Source of the DNA: Streptomyces cadmiisoli | GTDB lineage: Bacteria; Actinomycetota; Actinomycetes; Streptomycetales; Streptomycetaceae | Assembly: GCF_003261055.1 (NCBI RefSeq) | Contig: NZ_CP030073.1 | Span: 5,084,001-5,148,000, forward strand | Reading direction: 5' to 3' | Length of the DNA: 64,000 nt | In this document: positions 34,134-42,678 of the stretch, one piece after another | Numbering within the stretch: the stretch's first letter is position 1 | How the letters are laid out: each line of letters opens with the position of its first letter | Translations under genes and position numbers: made by a program | The notes under the pieces: model-generated | What the model was told of the DNA's origin: nothing | Seen by the model: the letters and a program-made list of their open reading frames with translations, nothing else | The model's database searches: none

Positions 34134-34586
34134 TCAGCCGAAGGCCCGCACGGCCTGGTAGTACGTCCACGCGGTGCTGTTGCAGGCCGCCTTGGTGGCG
34201 CCGCCGTATCCGTTGCAGACGCGCTTGAGGTCCTCGTAGAAGGCGCTGTCGAGGCGGGCCTTGTTGGCGTCGAAGGCGCCGGCCGCCTTGTAGTTGCGGT
34301 AGCCGAAGTCGTGACGGGCGCAGGACGTGGCGAAGGGGAAGCCGAAGGGGTTGTCGGGCGAGGTGGAGCAGTAGTCGGTCGACCAGTCGAAGCCGTAGGC
34401 GGCCCAGGCGGACTGGTTGGCACGGGCCGCCACCCAGGCGTTGTAGCTGGACGCGCTGGTCTGCGTCCAGCTCGACAGGACCTGGGGCTTGTCGGCGGGA
34501 GCGGCGCCGGCGGCCGTCGCGGTGGCGACGACGGTGCCGAGAGCCAGGGTCGAGGCGGCAAGAGCGGTTGCGAGTCTGCGGTGCAT
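34134..34586 (-). CDS. Secreted phospholipase A2 (S. violaceoruber type)
   Basis: A 150-residue secreted lipase. A signal peptide covers about residues 1-28 (RR near the start, hydrophobic core ALAASTLALGTVVA, AxA site), giving a mature protein starting near APADKPQV. The catalytic His-Asp pair is in CARHDFGYRNYK, and cysteines in DYCST, TSCARH, RVCNGY and KAACN match the two disulfides of Streptomyces PLA2. It hydrolyses the sn-2 ester of phospholipids outside the cell. The ATG at 34586 follows GGAGGTG. It lies downstream of afsS on the same strand but behind a terminator hairpin. Confidence 0.92.
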   Translation of the reverse strand: MHRRLATALAASTLALGTVVATATAAGAAPADKPQVLSSWTQTSASSYNAWVAARANQSAWAAYGFDWSTDYCSTSPDNPFGFPFATSCARHDFGYRNYKAAGAFDANKARLDSAFYEDLKRVCNGYGGATKAACNSTAWTYYQAVRAFG

Positions 34587-34772
34587 CCCACACCTCCATG
34601 AGGCTGCCGCCCGTCCGTCGGACAGCAGGTTCATGCCAAGAGAATCGCCATCGGACCCGTGGTTTCACACCTCGTCAGGCCGAATAGACTTTGAATTGTG
34701 GGATGTGACAGGAGTTCGGTACGTGAACTTCAGGTGTTCCTGGGACTTGTGCCGCAGCGTCAGAAATGCCGC

Positions 34773-34807
34773 GGCCGCGGCGGCTCCCCCTCCGCGCCGC
34801 CGCGGCC
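34773..34807 (-). terminator. Terminator hairpin after afsS
   Basis: An 11-bp stem GGCCGCGGCGG/CCGCCGCGGCC with a 13-nt loop, 35 bp past the afsS stop on the minus strand. Confidence 0.65.
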
Positions 34808-34841
34808 GATCCCCGTGCGATCCCCCGCCGTTGCCGCGGTC

Positions 34842-35042
34842 CTAGTTGGCCGGCTCGCTCGACGCGTGGGCGTCGGTCGGCTTGACCTCGGTGCCCGAAG
34901 CGTGGGCGTCCGCGGGCTTGAGCGGCCCGCTCGACGCGTGCGCGTCCTGCGTAGTCAGCTCCTCGCCGGAGGCGTGTGCGTCGTTCGGCTTGACGGCGTC
35001 CTTGCCGTCGGTGGTGCCGGCGTTCTGGGCGTTCTCGGCCAT
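34842..35042 (-). CDS. afsS: AfsS, small AfsR-controlled activator of antibiotic production
   Basis: A 66-residue acidic protein whose expression is switched on by AfsR and which raises antibiotic production in Streptomyces. The key feature is four copies of DAHAS, spaced 12 to 13 residues apart, each preceded by K/T-P/Q-x, as expected of AfsS, whose known sequences have such repeats. No domain or membrane segment is visible. The ATG at 35042 follows GGGAAG; upstream on the minus strand is the AfsR-type direct repeat. Identity rests on the repeat, the size, and the adjacent afsR. Confidence 0.9.
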   Translation of the reverse strand: MAENAQNAGTTDGKDAVKPNDAHASGEELTTQDAHASSGPLKPADAHASGTEVKPTDAHASSEPAN

Positions 35043-35209
35043 GTGAGTCAACTTCCCTGTGCGTGCAGCCAAATGGTCGTCCGGCCCGCTCGGCGGCTCC
35101 CCCGTGAGCCCCCGAGCGGACCGAGCAGGCCGTTCACCCTAGCGGGGCGGCCGTGCCGGTCCGTCTGCCCCCCGATGCGACGGACCGGCAGGAAGAGAGA
35201 CTGCCACCA

Positions 35210-35231
35210 GTCGATAAACGATCGATGAACG
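35210..35231 (-). promoter_or_regulatory. AfsR-binding direct repeat upstream of afsS
   Basis: On the minus strand, CGTTCATCGAT is followed directly by CGTTTATCGAC: two 11-bp direct repeats with CGTTCA/CGTTTA, the pattern recognised by AfsR and other SARPs. It lies 168 bp upstream of the afsS ATG and just past the 3' end of afsR. The -10 and -35 boxes could not be assigned with confidence. Confidence 0.65.
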
Positions 35232-35265
35232 GCCCGCTCACGGTGACCGGGCCCGTCGACCGTGA

Positions 35266-38235
35266 TCAGGCCACGGCCGACGGCGACAGCAGCAGGCGCA
35301 CCGACTCGGCCTCCGGCGAGCCGAGTTCCTCGAAGATCGCCAGCGCCTCGCTCCAGCAGACCCGGGCCCGGTCGGTCTGGCCGATGGCGGCCAGCCCGCG
35401 GCCCAGCACGGTCAGCACGTTGCCGCGCCGCCACTCGCCGCCGATCCCGTGCAGGACGGACAGGGCCTGTTCGGCCTGGGTCGCCGCCAGGGCCGGGCGC
35501 CGGTCCGCCAACTGCACCTCGGCGAGCCGGTACAGGGTCATCCCCTGCCAGAACCGCTGGCGGCTGTCGCGGAAGACCTCCAGCGCCTCGGTCAGCACGT
35601 CACGGGCCCGCGCGGTCTGTCCGGCGCCGGTCAGGGCGAGGCCGAGCGCGTACTTGCCGTTGGCCAGCCGCAGCGCCAGTCCGGACCGGTCCTCCTCGTA
35701 GAGGGCGATGCCCTGGCCCGCCAGTTCCACGGCGGTGGCCGTCCGCCCGGTGGCCAGGTGCACCCGCGAGAGATTGCACAGCGCCGCGGCCTCGCCGGGC
35801 TTGTTGCCGTCCGCCCGGAACGCCGCCAGGGCCTCCGACAGATGGGCCTCCGCGTCCTCGTGCCTGGCCTCGTACAGGGCGATGATCCCGCGCTGGTTGG
35901 GCGCCTGGCCGCTGGAGACCGGATCGCCCGCCGGCAGCCCGACCGCGAGGGCCCGCCGCGCCTCCGCGTCGGCCTCCGCGAACCGCCCGCAGATGCTGTG
36001 CACATGGGTCAGCATGGTCCGGGCCCGGGCCTCGGCCCAGGGGTCCCCGGCCTCCGCGGCGGCCTCGCTCACCGCGGCGGCGACCTTGGTGAACTGAAGG
36101 GAGCCGGCACCGGACTCGCCCAGGTCCACCGCCGCCATGAGCAGGTCCGCCGCCTTGCGGTGCAGACCGGCCGACGTGGCCTGCCGGGCGCACGCCAGCA
36201 GGCAGTTCGCCTCGCCGAACAGCCACTCCAGTGCCTGGTCGCGGTCCTGGAAGGACAGGCCCGGGTGCCGGGTCTTCGCGATGTGCTCCAGGACCCGCTC
36301 GCCGGGCCGCTCGATCGCGTAGACGCGGGACGCGGTGGCCAGATGGAAGTCCAGCAGGCGGGCGAACGCCGCGTCGCGTTCGCTCGGCGGCTGCTCGTCC
36401 CGCTCGGCGCACGCGCGCGCGTAGAGCCGGACGAGGTCGTGGTACCGGTAGCGGCCGGGCGCCGCCGACTCCAGCAGGGACATGTCGACCAGGGACTCCA
36501 GCAGGTCCTCGGCGTCCTCCGGCGGCAGATCCAGCACCGCGGCCGCGGCCGGCAGCGAGACGTCCGGCCCGTCCGCGATTCCCAGCAGCCGGAACGCCCG
36601 TGCCTGGGCCGGTTCCAGCTGGCCGTACCCCAGCTCGAAGGTCGCCTTGACGGCGAGGTCGCCGGCCTGGAGCTCGTCCAGCCGGCGGCGTTCGTCGGCG
36701 AGCTTCGCGGCCAGCACGGACACCGTCCAGGTGCGGCGGGCGGCCAGCCGGGACGCGGCGATCCGGATCGCCAGCGGCAGGAAGCCGCACGCCGCCACCA
36801 CGTCCAGCGCCGCCTTGCGCTCGGCGGTGACCCGCTCCGCGCCGACGATCTTCGTGAACAGCGACAGCGCCTCGTCGGGCGACATCACGTCGAGGTCGAC
36901 CAGATGCGCCCCGGCCAGGTCCACCATCCGGGCGCGGGAGGTGACCAGCGCCGCGCAGCCGGAGGTGCCGGGCAGCAGCGGGCGCACCTGGGCGGCGTCG
37001 CGGGCGTTGTCCAGCAGCACCAGCACCCGGCGGCCGTCCAGTACGGACCGGTACAGCGCCGCCCGCTCGTCCAGGGTGTCCGGGATCGCCGAGTCGGCCG
37101 TCCCGAGCGCCCGCAGGAACGAGCCGAGCACCGACTCCGGCTCCGACGCCCGGCCGCCGGCTCCTTGCAGGTCGACGTACAGCTGTCCGTCCGGGAAGGC
37201 GGCCCGCGCCTGGTGCGCGACATGCACCGCGAGCGTCGTCTTGCCCACGCCGCCGATCCCGGCCACCGCCGAGACGGCCATCACCCGGCCCTCGGCCGAC
37301 GCCAGCACCTCGCTCAGCTCGGCGACGAAGGAGCTGCGGCCGGTGAAGTCCTGGACCGTCGCCGGAAGCTGGGCCGGGCGCACCCGCGCGGTCGGCGCTT
37401 CGGCGGCCGGGGCCGCCGGTGCCGCGAGGTCCGGGTCCGCGCGCAGGATCCGCTGCTGCAACTCGCCGAGGCCCCGCCGCGGATCCACTCCCAGCTCGTC
37501 CGCCAGCAGCCGCCGGGTGTCCGCGTAGACCGCCAGCGCCTCCGCCTGCCGGCCGCTGCGGTACAGCGCCAGCATCAGCAGCTCGCGCAGCCTCTCGCGC
37601 AGCGGGTGGGCGGCCGTCAGCGCGGTCAGCTCCGAGACCGCCTCGGCGTGGCAGCCCTGTTCGAGGTCCATGTCCAGGCGGGACTCCAGCAACTGGAGCC
37701 GCCATTCCTCCAGCCGTACGCGCTGGGCCTGCGCGTACGGCCCGGGTACGCCGGCCAGCGCCTCGCCGTCCCACAGGGCCAGGGCCCGCCCGAGCAGGTC
37801 CCGCGCCCGGCACAGGTCCCCCGTGTGCCCGGCCCGGTCGGCCTCCGCAGCCAGCTCCCGCGCGACGGCCAGGTCCAGCGCGCCGTCGGGGAGGGAGCGG
37901 ATGGCGTACCCGCCGGACTCGCTCACCAGGACCCCGGGGTCCAGCACCTTGCGCAGCCGGGAGGCGTAGGTCCGCAGGGCGGCCAGCGCCTGCGACGGGG
38001 GCTCGTCGCCCCACAGGGCGTCGATCAGCTCCGGCGCGGTGGCCGTACGGCCCTCGCGCAGCAGCAGCGCGGCCAGCAGCGCGCGTTGCTGGGGGGAACC
38101 CGTGGCGAGCGGTTCCGCGCCGCGCGAGGCGCGCACGGGACCGAGGACGCAGAAGCGCAGCGCACCCGGATCGCCGAAGGCATCCGGGAAGTCCGGCTGC
38201 CGTTGCGCCGGCACCCGCGGTGGTACCCCTTCCAT
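35266..38235 (-). CDS. afsR: AfsR, SARP/NB-ARC/TPR global regulator
   Basis: A 989-residue regulator phosphorylated by AfsK that activates afsS transcription. The N-terminal SARP region (about residues 25-270) contains an OmpR-like winged helix (FCVLGPVRASRG, LATGSPQQRALLAALLLREG) and the bacterial transcriptional activator domain. A central NB-ARC ATPase has Walker A AGIGGVGKTTLAVHVAHQ near residue 330 and Walker B RRVLVLLDNARD. A C-terminal TPR region (about residues 640-985) completes it. The ATG at 38235 follows AAGGGGA. Length and order match S. coelicolor AfsR (993 residues, from memory). It is divergent from the operon at 38488. Confidence 0.94.
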   Translation of the reverse strand: MEGVPPRVPAQRQPDFPDAFGDPGALRFCVLGPVRASRGAEPLATGSPQQRALLAALLLREGRTATAPELIDALWGDEPPSQALAALRTYASRLRKVLDPGVLVSESGGYAIRSLPDGALDLAVARELAAEADRAGHTGDLCRARDLLGRALALWDGEALAGVPGPYAQAQRVRLEEWRLQLLESRLDMDLEQGCHAEAVSELTALTAAHPLRERLRELLMLALYRSGRQAEALAVYADTRRLLADELGVDPRRGLGELQQRILRADPDLAAPAAPAAEAPTARVRPAQLPATVQDFTGRSSFVAELSEVLASAEGRVMAVSAVAGIGGVGKTTLAVHVAHQARAAFPDGQLYVDLQGAGGRASEPESVLGSFLRALGTADSAIPDTLDERAALYRSVLDGRRVLVLLDNARDAAQVRPLLPGTSGCAALVTSRARMVDLAGAHLVDLDVMSPDEALSLFTKIVGAERVTAERKAALDVVAACGFLPLAIRIAASRLAARRTWTVSVLAAKLADERRRLDELQAGDLAVKATFELGYGQLEPAQARAFRLLGIADGPDVSLPAAAAVLDLPPEDAEDLLESLVDMSLLESAAPGRYRYHDLVRLYARACAERDEQPPSERDAAFARLLDFHLATASRVYAIERPGERVLEHIAKTRHPGLSFQDRDQALEWLFGEANCLLACARQATSAGLHRKAADLLMAAVDLGESGAGSLQFTKVAAAVSEAAAEAGDPWAEARARTMLTHVHSICGRFAEADAEARRALAVGLPAGDPVSSGQAPNQRGIIALYEARHEDAEAHLSEALAAFRADGNKPGEAAALCNLSRVHLATGRTATAVELAGQGIALYEEDRSGLALRLANGKYALGLALTGAGQTARARDVLTEALEVFRDSRQRFWQGMTLYRLAEVQLADRRPALAATQAEQALSVLHGIGGEWRRGNVLTVLGRGLAAIGQTDRARVCWSEALAIFEELGSPEAESVRLLLSPSAVA

Positions 38236-38451
38236 CGCCGTCCCCTTAGACATCCTGAACAACCCTGTCAGTTTGCCTTGCTCGTGGTGTTTGCGTCAGT
38301 GGCGCGAGACCACACTCACAGTCGGCGGTGCGGTGCCTCACAAAGCCTTCACATTCTCATCGCCCACTTCCGTACTGATCAGAGCGCGAAGGGCCGTCCG
38401 AGATACACCGGGGGTGCCGCGAGGGGCCCGGGGCCGATCCCGCCGCCGTAG

Positions 38452-38466
38452 CTGACGGGTCGTCAG
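38452..38466. promoter_or_regulatory. Palindromic operator, site 12
   Basis: CTGACGGGTCGTCAG, perfect half-sites, in the promoter of the operon at 38488. It lies 217 bp from the afsR ATG. An in-frame ATG at 38467 touches the site, so the ATG at 38488 is the more likely start. Confidence 0.79.
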
Positions 38467-38487
38467 ATGAGCGCTACCGTGGCCGGC

Positions 38488-39714
38488 ATGGACACCCAGC
38501 CGACCTTTCCCCGGATCATCTCCGTCGACGACCACACCGTCGAACCGCCGAACGTCTGGCAGGACCGGCTCCCGAAGAGGTATCTGGACACGGGTCCGCG
38601 CACCGTGCGCGCCCCGCTGAAGGAGATGACCTTCCTCGGCGGCCGGTTCAAGCCCGTGATGGGCGCCCCCGGCGACGACGGCCCGATCGGCGACTGGTGG
38701 GTCTACGAGGACCTGCACCGGCCGCTGACCCGACTGGACACCGCCGTCGGGTACGCCCGGGACGAGATCAAACTGGAGATCATCACCTACGAGCAGATGC
38801 GCCCCGGGTCCTACGACGTCCCCGCGCGCCTGGCCGACATGGACGTCAACCACGTCCAGTCCGCGCTCTGCTTCCCGACCTTCCCGCGCTTCTGCGGCCA
38901 GACCTTCACCGAGGCCGCCGACCGCGAGCTGGCCCTGCTCTGCGTGCGCGCCTACAACGACTGGATGGTGGAGGAGTGGTGCGGGCCCGAGGCGCGGGGC
39001 CGGCTGATCCCGCTCACCCTCATCCCGCTGTGGGATCCCGTGCTCGCCGCCGAGGAGGTCCGGCGCAACGCGCGACGCGGTGTGCGCGCGGTCGCCTTCT
39101 CCGAGATACCCCCGCACCTCGGACTGCCCTCCGTCCACACCGACGCCTGGGACCCCTTCCTCGCCGCCTGCGACGAGACCGGCACGGTGGTCGCGATGCA
39201 CATCGGCTCCAGCAGCCGGATGCCCTCCACCTCCGCCGACGCCCCGCCCGCCGTCGGGTCCACGATCACCTTCGCCAACTGCTGCTTCTCGATGGTGGAC
39301 TGGCTGATGAGCGGGAAGCTGGAACGCTTCCCGAACCTGCGGATCATGTACGCCGAGGGGCAGATCGGCTGGATCCCCTACATCCTGGAGCGCGCCGACG
39401 TCGTCTGGGAGGAGAACCGCGCCTGGGGCGGGGTCGCCGACAAGGTGCGCCGTCCGCCGTCGGAGCTGTTCGCCGAGCACGTCCACGGCTGCTTCTTCGA
39501 CGACGCCTTCGGGCTGCGCAACCTCGACGCGATCGGCGTCGGCAACGTCCTGTACGAGACCGACTACCCCCACTCCGACTCCACCTGGCCGAAGTCGCGC
39601 CAGGTCGGTGAGGAGCAGATGGCGCACCTGGACGCGCCGACGGTCGAGCGGATCGTGCGCGGCAACGCCATCGAGCTGCTCGGGCTCACCCCGGACGGAC
39701 TGTGGTCGCCGTGA
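38488..39714 (+). CDS. Amidohydrolase family 2 protein, paralogue of 1674
   Basis: A 408-residue amidohydrolase-2 protein with metal-ligand regions SVDDHTVEPP, HIGSSSRM and YETDYPHSDSTWP. It shares many exact blocks with the 1674 gene product (CFPTFPRFCGQTF, CVRAYNDWMVEEWCG), showing duplication. Both head operons under the shared operator, so they likely catalyse related hydrolytic or decarboxylation steps; which is unknown. The next gene, an LLM oxidoreductase, begins inside its stop (GTGA). The ATG at 38488 was chosen over 38467 because the operator abuts the latter. Confidence 0.85.
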   Translation: MDTQPTFPRIISVDDHTVEPPNVWQDRLPKRYLDTGPRTVRAPLKEMTFLGGRFKPVMGAPGDDGPIGDWWVYEDLHRPLTRLDTAVGYARDEIKLEIITYEQMRPGSYDVPARLADMDVNHVQSALCFPTFPRFCGQTFTEAADRELALLCVRAYNDWMVEEWCGPEARGRLIPLTLIPLWDPVLAAEEVRRNARRGVRAVAFSEIPPHLGLPSVHTDAWDPFLAACDETGTVVAMHIGSSSRMPSTSADAPPAVGSTITFANCCFSMVDWLMSGKLERFPNLRIMYAEGQIGWIPYILERADVVWEENRAWGGVADKVRRPPSELFAEHVHGCFFDDAFGLRNLDAIGVGNVLYETDYPHSDSTWPKSRQVGEEQMAHLDAPTVERIVRGNAIELLGLTPDGLWSP

Positions 39715-40634
39715 GCCGGCTCCGCTACGGCATCCAGCTGCCGGTGCAGTCCCAGAGCACGCTCTACGCGGAGGCCTGGGAGGCGGACGCCGGACCCGAG
39801 GACCTCGTCGCCGTCGCCCGCGCCGCCGACCGGGCCGGCTTCGACTACGTCGCCTGCTGCGACCACGTCGCCGTACCGCGCCGGCTCGCGACCGCGATGA
39901 GCACGGTGTGGTACGACCCCGTGGCCACCCTCGCCCACCTCGCCGCGGTCACCGAACGCGTCCGCCTGCTCTCCCATGTCGCCGTCGTCGGTCTGCGGCA
40001 CCCGCTGGTCACGGCCAAGCAGTACGCCACCCTCGACCACCTCTCCGGCGGCCGGCTCGTCCTCGGGGTCGGGGCCGGGCACGTGGCCGAGGAGTTCGAG
40101 GCGCTCGGCGTGGACTTCCGGCGCCGCGGCCCGGTGCTCGACGAGGTGATCGACGCCCTGCGGGCCGCGCTCGGGCCGGAGGAGTTCCCCGTGCACCACG
40201 GGAAGCTGTACGACTTCGAAGGGCTCGGGCAGTTGCCCCGGCCCGCACAGCGGCACGTGCCCGTCTGGGTCGGCGGCTCCTCGCCCGCCGCGGTGCGCCG
40301 GGCCGCGCTCAAGGGCGACGGCTGGCTGCCGCAGGGCGACCCGCGGGAGCGGATGCCCGGGCAGATCGCGCGGCTCACCCGGCTGCGCGCGGAGGCGGGG
40401 ATCGACGCGCCCCTGACCGTGGGCGCCCTCACCGAGCCGCTGTACGTGGGCCGGCCGGACCGGCCCGTCGGCCGCCGCACCCTGACCGGATCGCCGGACG
40501 AGCTGGCCGAGTCGCTGCGGGAGTACCGGGCGATGGGCGTGCACCAGATCCAGGTGCGGTTCCGCAGCCGTGACCGCGGCGAACTCGTCGACCAGATCGC
40601 CGCCTTCGGCGCCGAAGTGGCTCCTCACCTCTAA
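39711..40634 (+). CDS. LLM-class F420-dependent oxidoreductase
   Basis: A 307-residue TIM-barrel luciferase-like oxidoreductase. Features are the N-terminal LRYGIQLPVQSQ, AGFDYVACCDHVAVP, the family block ATLDHLSGGRLVLGVGAGH and the C-terminal GVHQIQVRF. The family binds F420 (or FMN) and oxidises or reduces alcohols and ketones. The GTG start is inside the stop of the amidohydrolase. An SDR follows after nine bases, giving a three-gene operon under site 12. Confidence 0.85.
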   Translation: MSRLRYGIQLPVQSQSTLYAEAWEADAGPEDLVAVARAADRAGFDYVACCDHVAVPRRLATAMSTVWYDPVATLAHLAAVTERVRLLSHVAVVGLRHPLVTAKQYATLDHLSGGRLVLGVGAGHVAEEFEALGVDFRRRGPVLDEVIDALRAALGPEEFPVHHGKLYDFEGLGQLPRPAQRHVPVWVGGSSPAAVRRAALKGDGWLPQGDPRERMPGQIARLTRLRAEAGIDAPLTVGALTEPLYVGRPDRPVGRRTLTGSPDELAESLREYRAMGVHQIQVRFRSRDRGELVDQIAAFGAEVAPHL

Positions 40635-40643
40635 GGAGAGCGC

Positions 40644-41414
40644 ATGGGCAAGCTGGACGGACGCGTCGTGATCGTCACCGGCGCGGCACGCGGACAGGGG
40701 GAACGGGAGGCCCGGCTGTTCCGGGAGGAGGGCGCCGAGGTCGTCGTGACCGACGTCCTCGACGACCAGGGCGAGGCGCTGGCCAAGGAGATCGGTGCCC
40801 GCTACGTCCATCTCGACGTGGGCCTCGAGGACGACTGGCGGGCCGCGGTGGCCGCCGCCAAGGAGGCGTACGGCCGTGTAGACGGGCTCGTCAACAACGC
40901 CGGCGTACTGCGCTTCAACTCCCTCGTCGACACCCCCCTCGACGAGTTCATGCAGGTGGTGCGGGTCAACCAGGTCGGCTGCTTCCTGGGCATCAAGTCC
41001 GTGGCACCCGAGATGACCGGCGGCGGCACGATCGTCAACACCGCCTCGTACACCGGCATGACCGGAATGGCTGCGGTCGGCACCTACGCGGCGACCAAGC
41101 ACGCCGTCCTCGGCCTCACCCGGGTCGCCGCGCTGGAGCTGGCCCACCGGGGCATCCGGGTCAACGCCATGTGCCCCGGCGCGATCGACACGGCGATGTC
41201 CAACCCGGCCCGTCTGGATCCGCAGGCCGACCCGGAGGCGACCTCGCTCGCGCTGGACCGGCTGTACCGCAAGCTCGTGCCGCTGGGGCGGATCGGGCGG
41301 CCGGAGGAGGTGGCGCGGCTGGCGCTGTTCCTGTCCTGCGAGGACTCCTCGTACATCACCGGCCAGCCGTTCGTGATCGACGGGGGATGGCTGGCGGGCG
41401 TCAGTGTCCTGTGA
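40644..41414 (+). CDS. SDR oxidoreductase (20-beta-hydroxysteroid dehydrogenase-like)
   Basis: A 256-residue classical short-chain dehydrogenase with TGAARGQG (NAD binding), NNAGVLRF, serine in NTASYTG, YAATK active site and MCPGAIDTAMS. It resembles 3-alpha,20-beta-hydroxysteroid dehydrogenase and glucose-1-dehydrogenase groups, so it oxidises or reduces a secondary alcohol. The ribosome-binding site AAGGAGAG precedes the ATG by five bases. It is the last gene of the 38488 operon. Two operators (sites 13 and 14) follow it, before the next operon. Confidence 0.86.
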   Translation: MGKLDGRVVIVTGAARGQGEREARLFREEGAEVVVTDVLDDQGEALAKEIGARYVHLDVGLEDDWRAAVAAAKEAYGRVDGLVNNAGVLRFNSLVDTPLDEFMQVVRVNQVGCFLGIKSVAPEMTGGGTIVNTASYTGMTGMAAVGTYAATKHAVLGLTRVAALELAHRGIRVNAMCPGAIDTAMSNPARLDPQADPEATSLALDRLYRKLVPLGRIGRPEEVARLALFLSCEDSSYITGQPFVIDGGWLAGVSVL

Positions 41415-41423
41415 CCCATCCAT

Positions 41424-41438
41424 CTGACTGTTCGTCAG
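41424..41438. promoter_or_regulatory. Palindromic operator, site 13
   Basis: CTGACTGTTCGTCAG, 10 bp after the SDR stop at 41414, about 90 bp upstream of the LLM gene at 41527. It forms a pair with site 14, 62 bp away. Confidence 0.72.
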
Positions 41439-41485
41439 CTATTGACGGTGCACACCCTCGGTGCCACAGTCGGCGGCAGACGAAT

Positions 41486-41500
41486 CTGACGGTCCATCAG
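41486..41500. promoter_or_regulatory. Palindromic operator, site 14
   Basis: CTGACGGTCCATCAG with AAT/AAA flanks, 26 bp before the TTG start of the LLM gene at 41527. Confidence 0.75.
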
Positions 41501-41526
41501 AAAATGACTGGGGACGGTGAACCTCC

Positions 41527-42648
41527 TTGGAATTCGGGCTCTTTGTACAGGGGTACGTGGGCAAGCGCGCCGAGACCGACCCGCTCGCCGAGCACAAGGC
41601 GCTGATGGAGGAGACCGAGTACGTCATCCAGGCGGACAGGTCCGGGTTCAAGTACGCCTGGGCGTCCGAGCACCACTTCCTGGAGGAGTACTCGCACCTC
41701 TCCGCCAACGACGTCTTCCTCGGCTACCTCGCCCACGCCACCGAACGCATCCACCTGGGCTCCGGCATCTTCAACCCGCTCGCCCAGGTCAACCACCCGG
41801 TCAAGGTGGCCGAGAAGGTCGCCATGCTCGACCACCTCTCCGGCAACCGCTTCGAGTTCGGCAGCGGCCGCGGCGCCGGCTCGCACGAGATCCTCGGCTT
41901 CCTCCCCGGCATCACCGACATGAACCACACGAAGGAGATCTGGGAGGAGACGATCGCCGAGTTCCCGAAGATGTGGCTCCAGGACGAGTACGAGGGCTTC
42001 CAGGGCAAGCACTGGTCACTGCCGCCCCGGAAGGTGCTCCCGAAGCCGCACGGGCCCGCGCACCCGGCGATGTGGTACGCGGCCGGTTCGCCGCCGTCGT
42101 ACGCGATGGCCGCGCGCAAGGGCCTCGGGGTGCTCGGCTTCAGCGTGCAGAAGGTCTCCGACATGGAGTGGGTGCTGGAGCAGTACAAGTCCGCGATCGT
42201 CGACGCCGAGCCGATCGGCGCCTTCGTCAACGACAACGTGATGGTCACCACCACCGCCGTCTGCGCCCCCACCCACGACGAGGCGATACGGATCGCGGTC
42301 GAGGGCGGGTTGCACTACCTGCCCTCCCTCGTCTTCCGCTACCACGACACCTTCCCGCGCCCCGAGGGCTTCCCCGTGTGGCCGGAGACCCTGCCCGAGT
42401 ACACAGCCGAGTTCGTCGAACTCCTCATCGAGGAGGAGCTGCTGATCTGCGGCGACCCCGACGAGGTGCTCCGGCAGTGCAAGCGGTGGGAGCAGGCCGG
42501 CGCCGACCAGCTCAGCTTCGGGCTGCCGGTCGGGGTGCCGAAGGAGGAGACGCTGCAGACGATCCGGCTGATCGGCGAGCACGTGATCCCGAAGATCGAC
42601 ACGGATCCGGTCCACCGCACCTCGCGGTTCCGGGCCTCCGCCGCGTGA
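41527..42648 (+). CDS. LLM-class F420-dependent oxidoreductase
   Basis: A 373-residue LLM oxidoreductase, longer than the other two in the window. Visible are FGLFVQGYVG (first beta strand), AWASEHHFLEEYSHL, VAMLDHLSGNRFEFGSGRGAG and the C-terminal AGADQLSFGLPVG. The EHHF block is that of bacterial luciferase-like FMN/F420 monooxygenases. The only start that keeps the first strand is TTG at 41527, with GGGGACGG about nine bases upstream; TTG is rare. It leads the three-gene operon with the deacylase-type amidohydrolase and an aldehyde dehydrogenase, behind sites 13 and 14. Confidence 0.8.
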   Translation: MEFGLFVQGYVGKRAETDPLAEHKALMEETEYVIQADRSGFKYAWASEHHFLEEYSHLSANDVFLGYLAHATERIHLGSGIFNPLAQVNHPVKVAEKVAMLDHLSGNRFEFGSGRGAGSHEILGFLPGITDMNHTKEIWEETIAEFPKMWLQDEYEGFQGKHWSLPPRKVLPKPHGPAHPAMWYAAGSPPSYAMAARKGLGVLGFSVQKVSDMEWVLEQYKSAIVDAEPIGAFVNDNVMVTTTAVCAPTHDEAIRIAVEGGLHYLPSLVFRYHDTFPRPEGFPVWPETLPEYTAEFVELLIEEELLICGDPDEVLRQCKRWEQAGADQLSFGLPVGVPKEETLQTIRLIGEHVIPKIDTDPVHRTSRFRASAA

Positions 42649-42678
42649 GCCGCCCGCCGGAGCCGGGGGAGGAGACCC

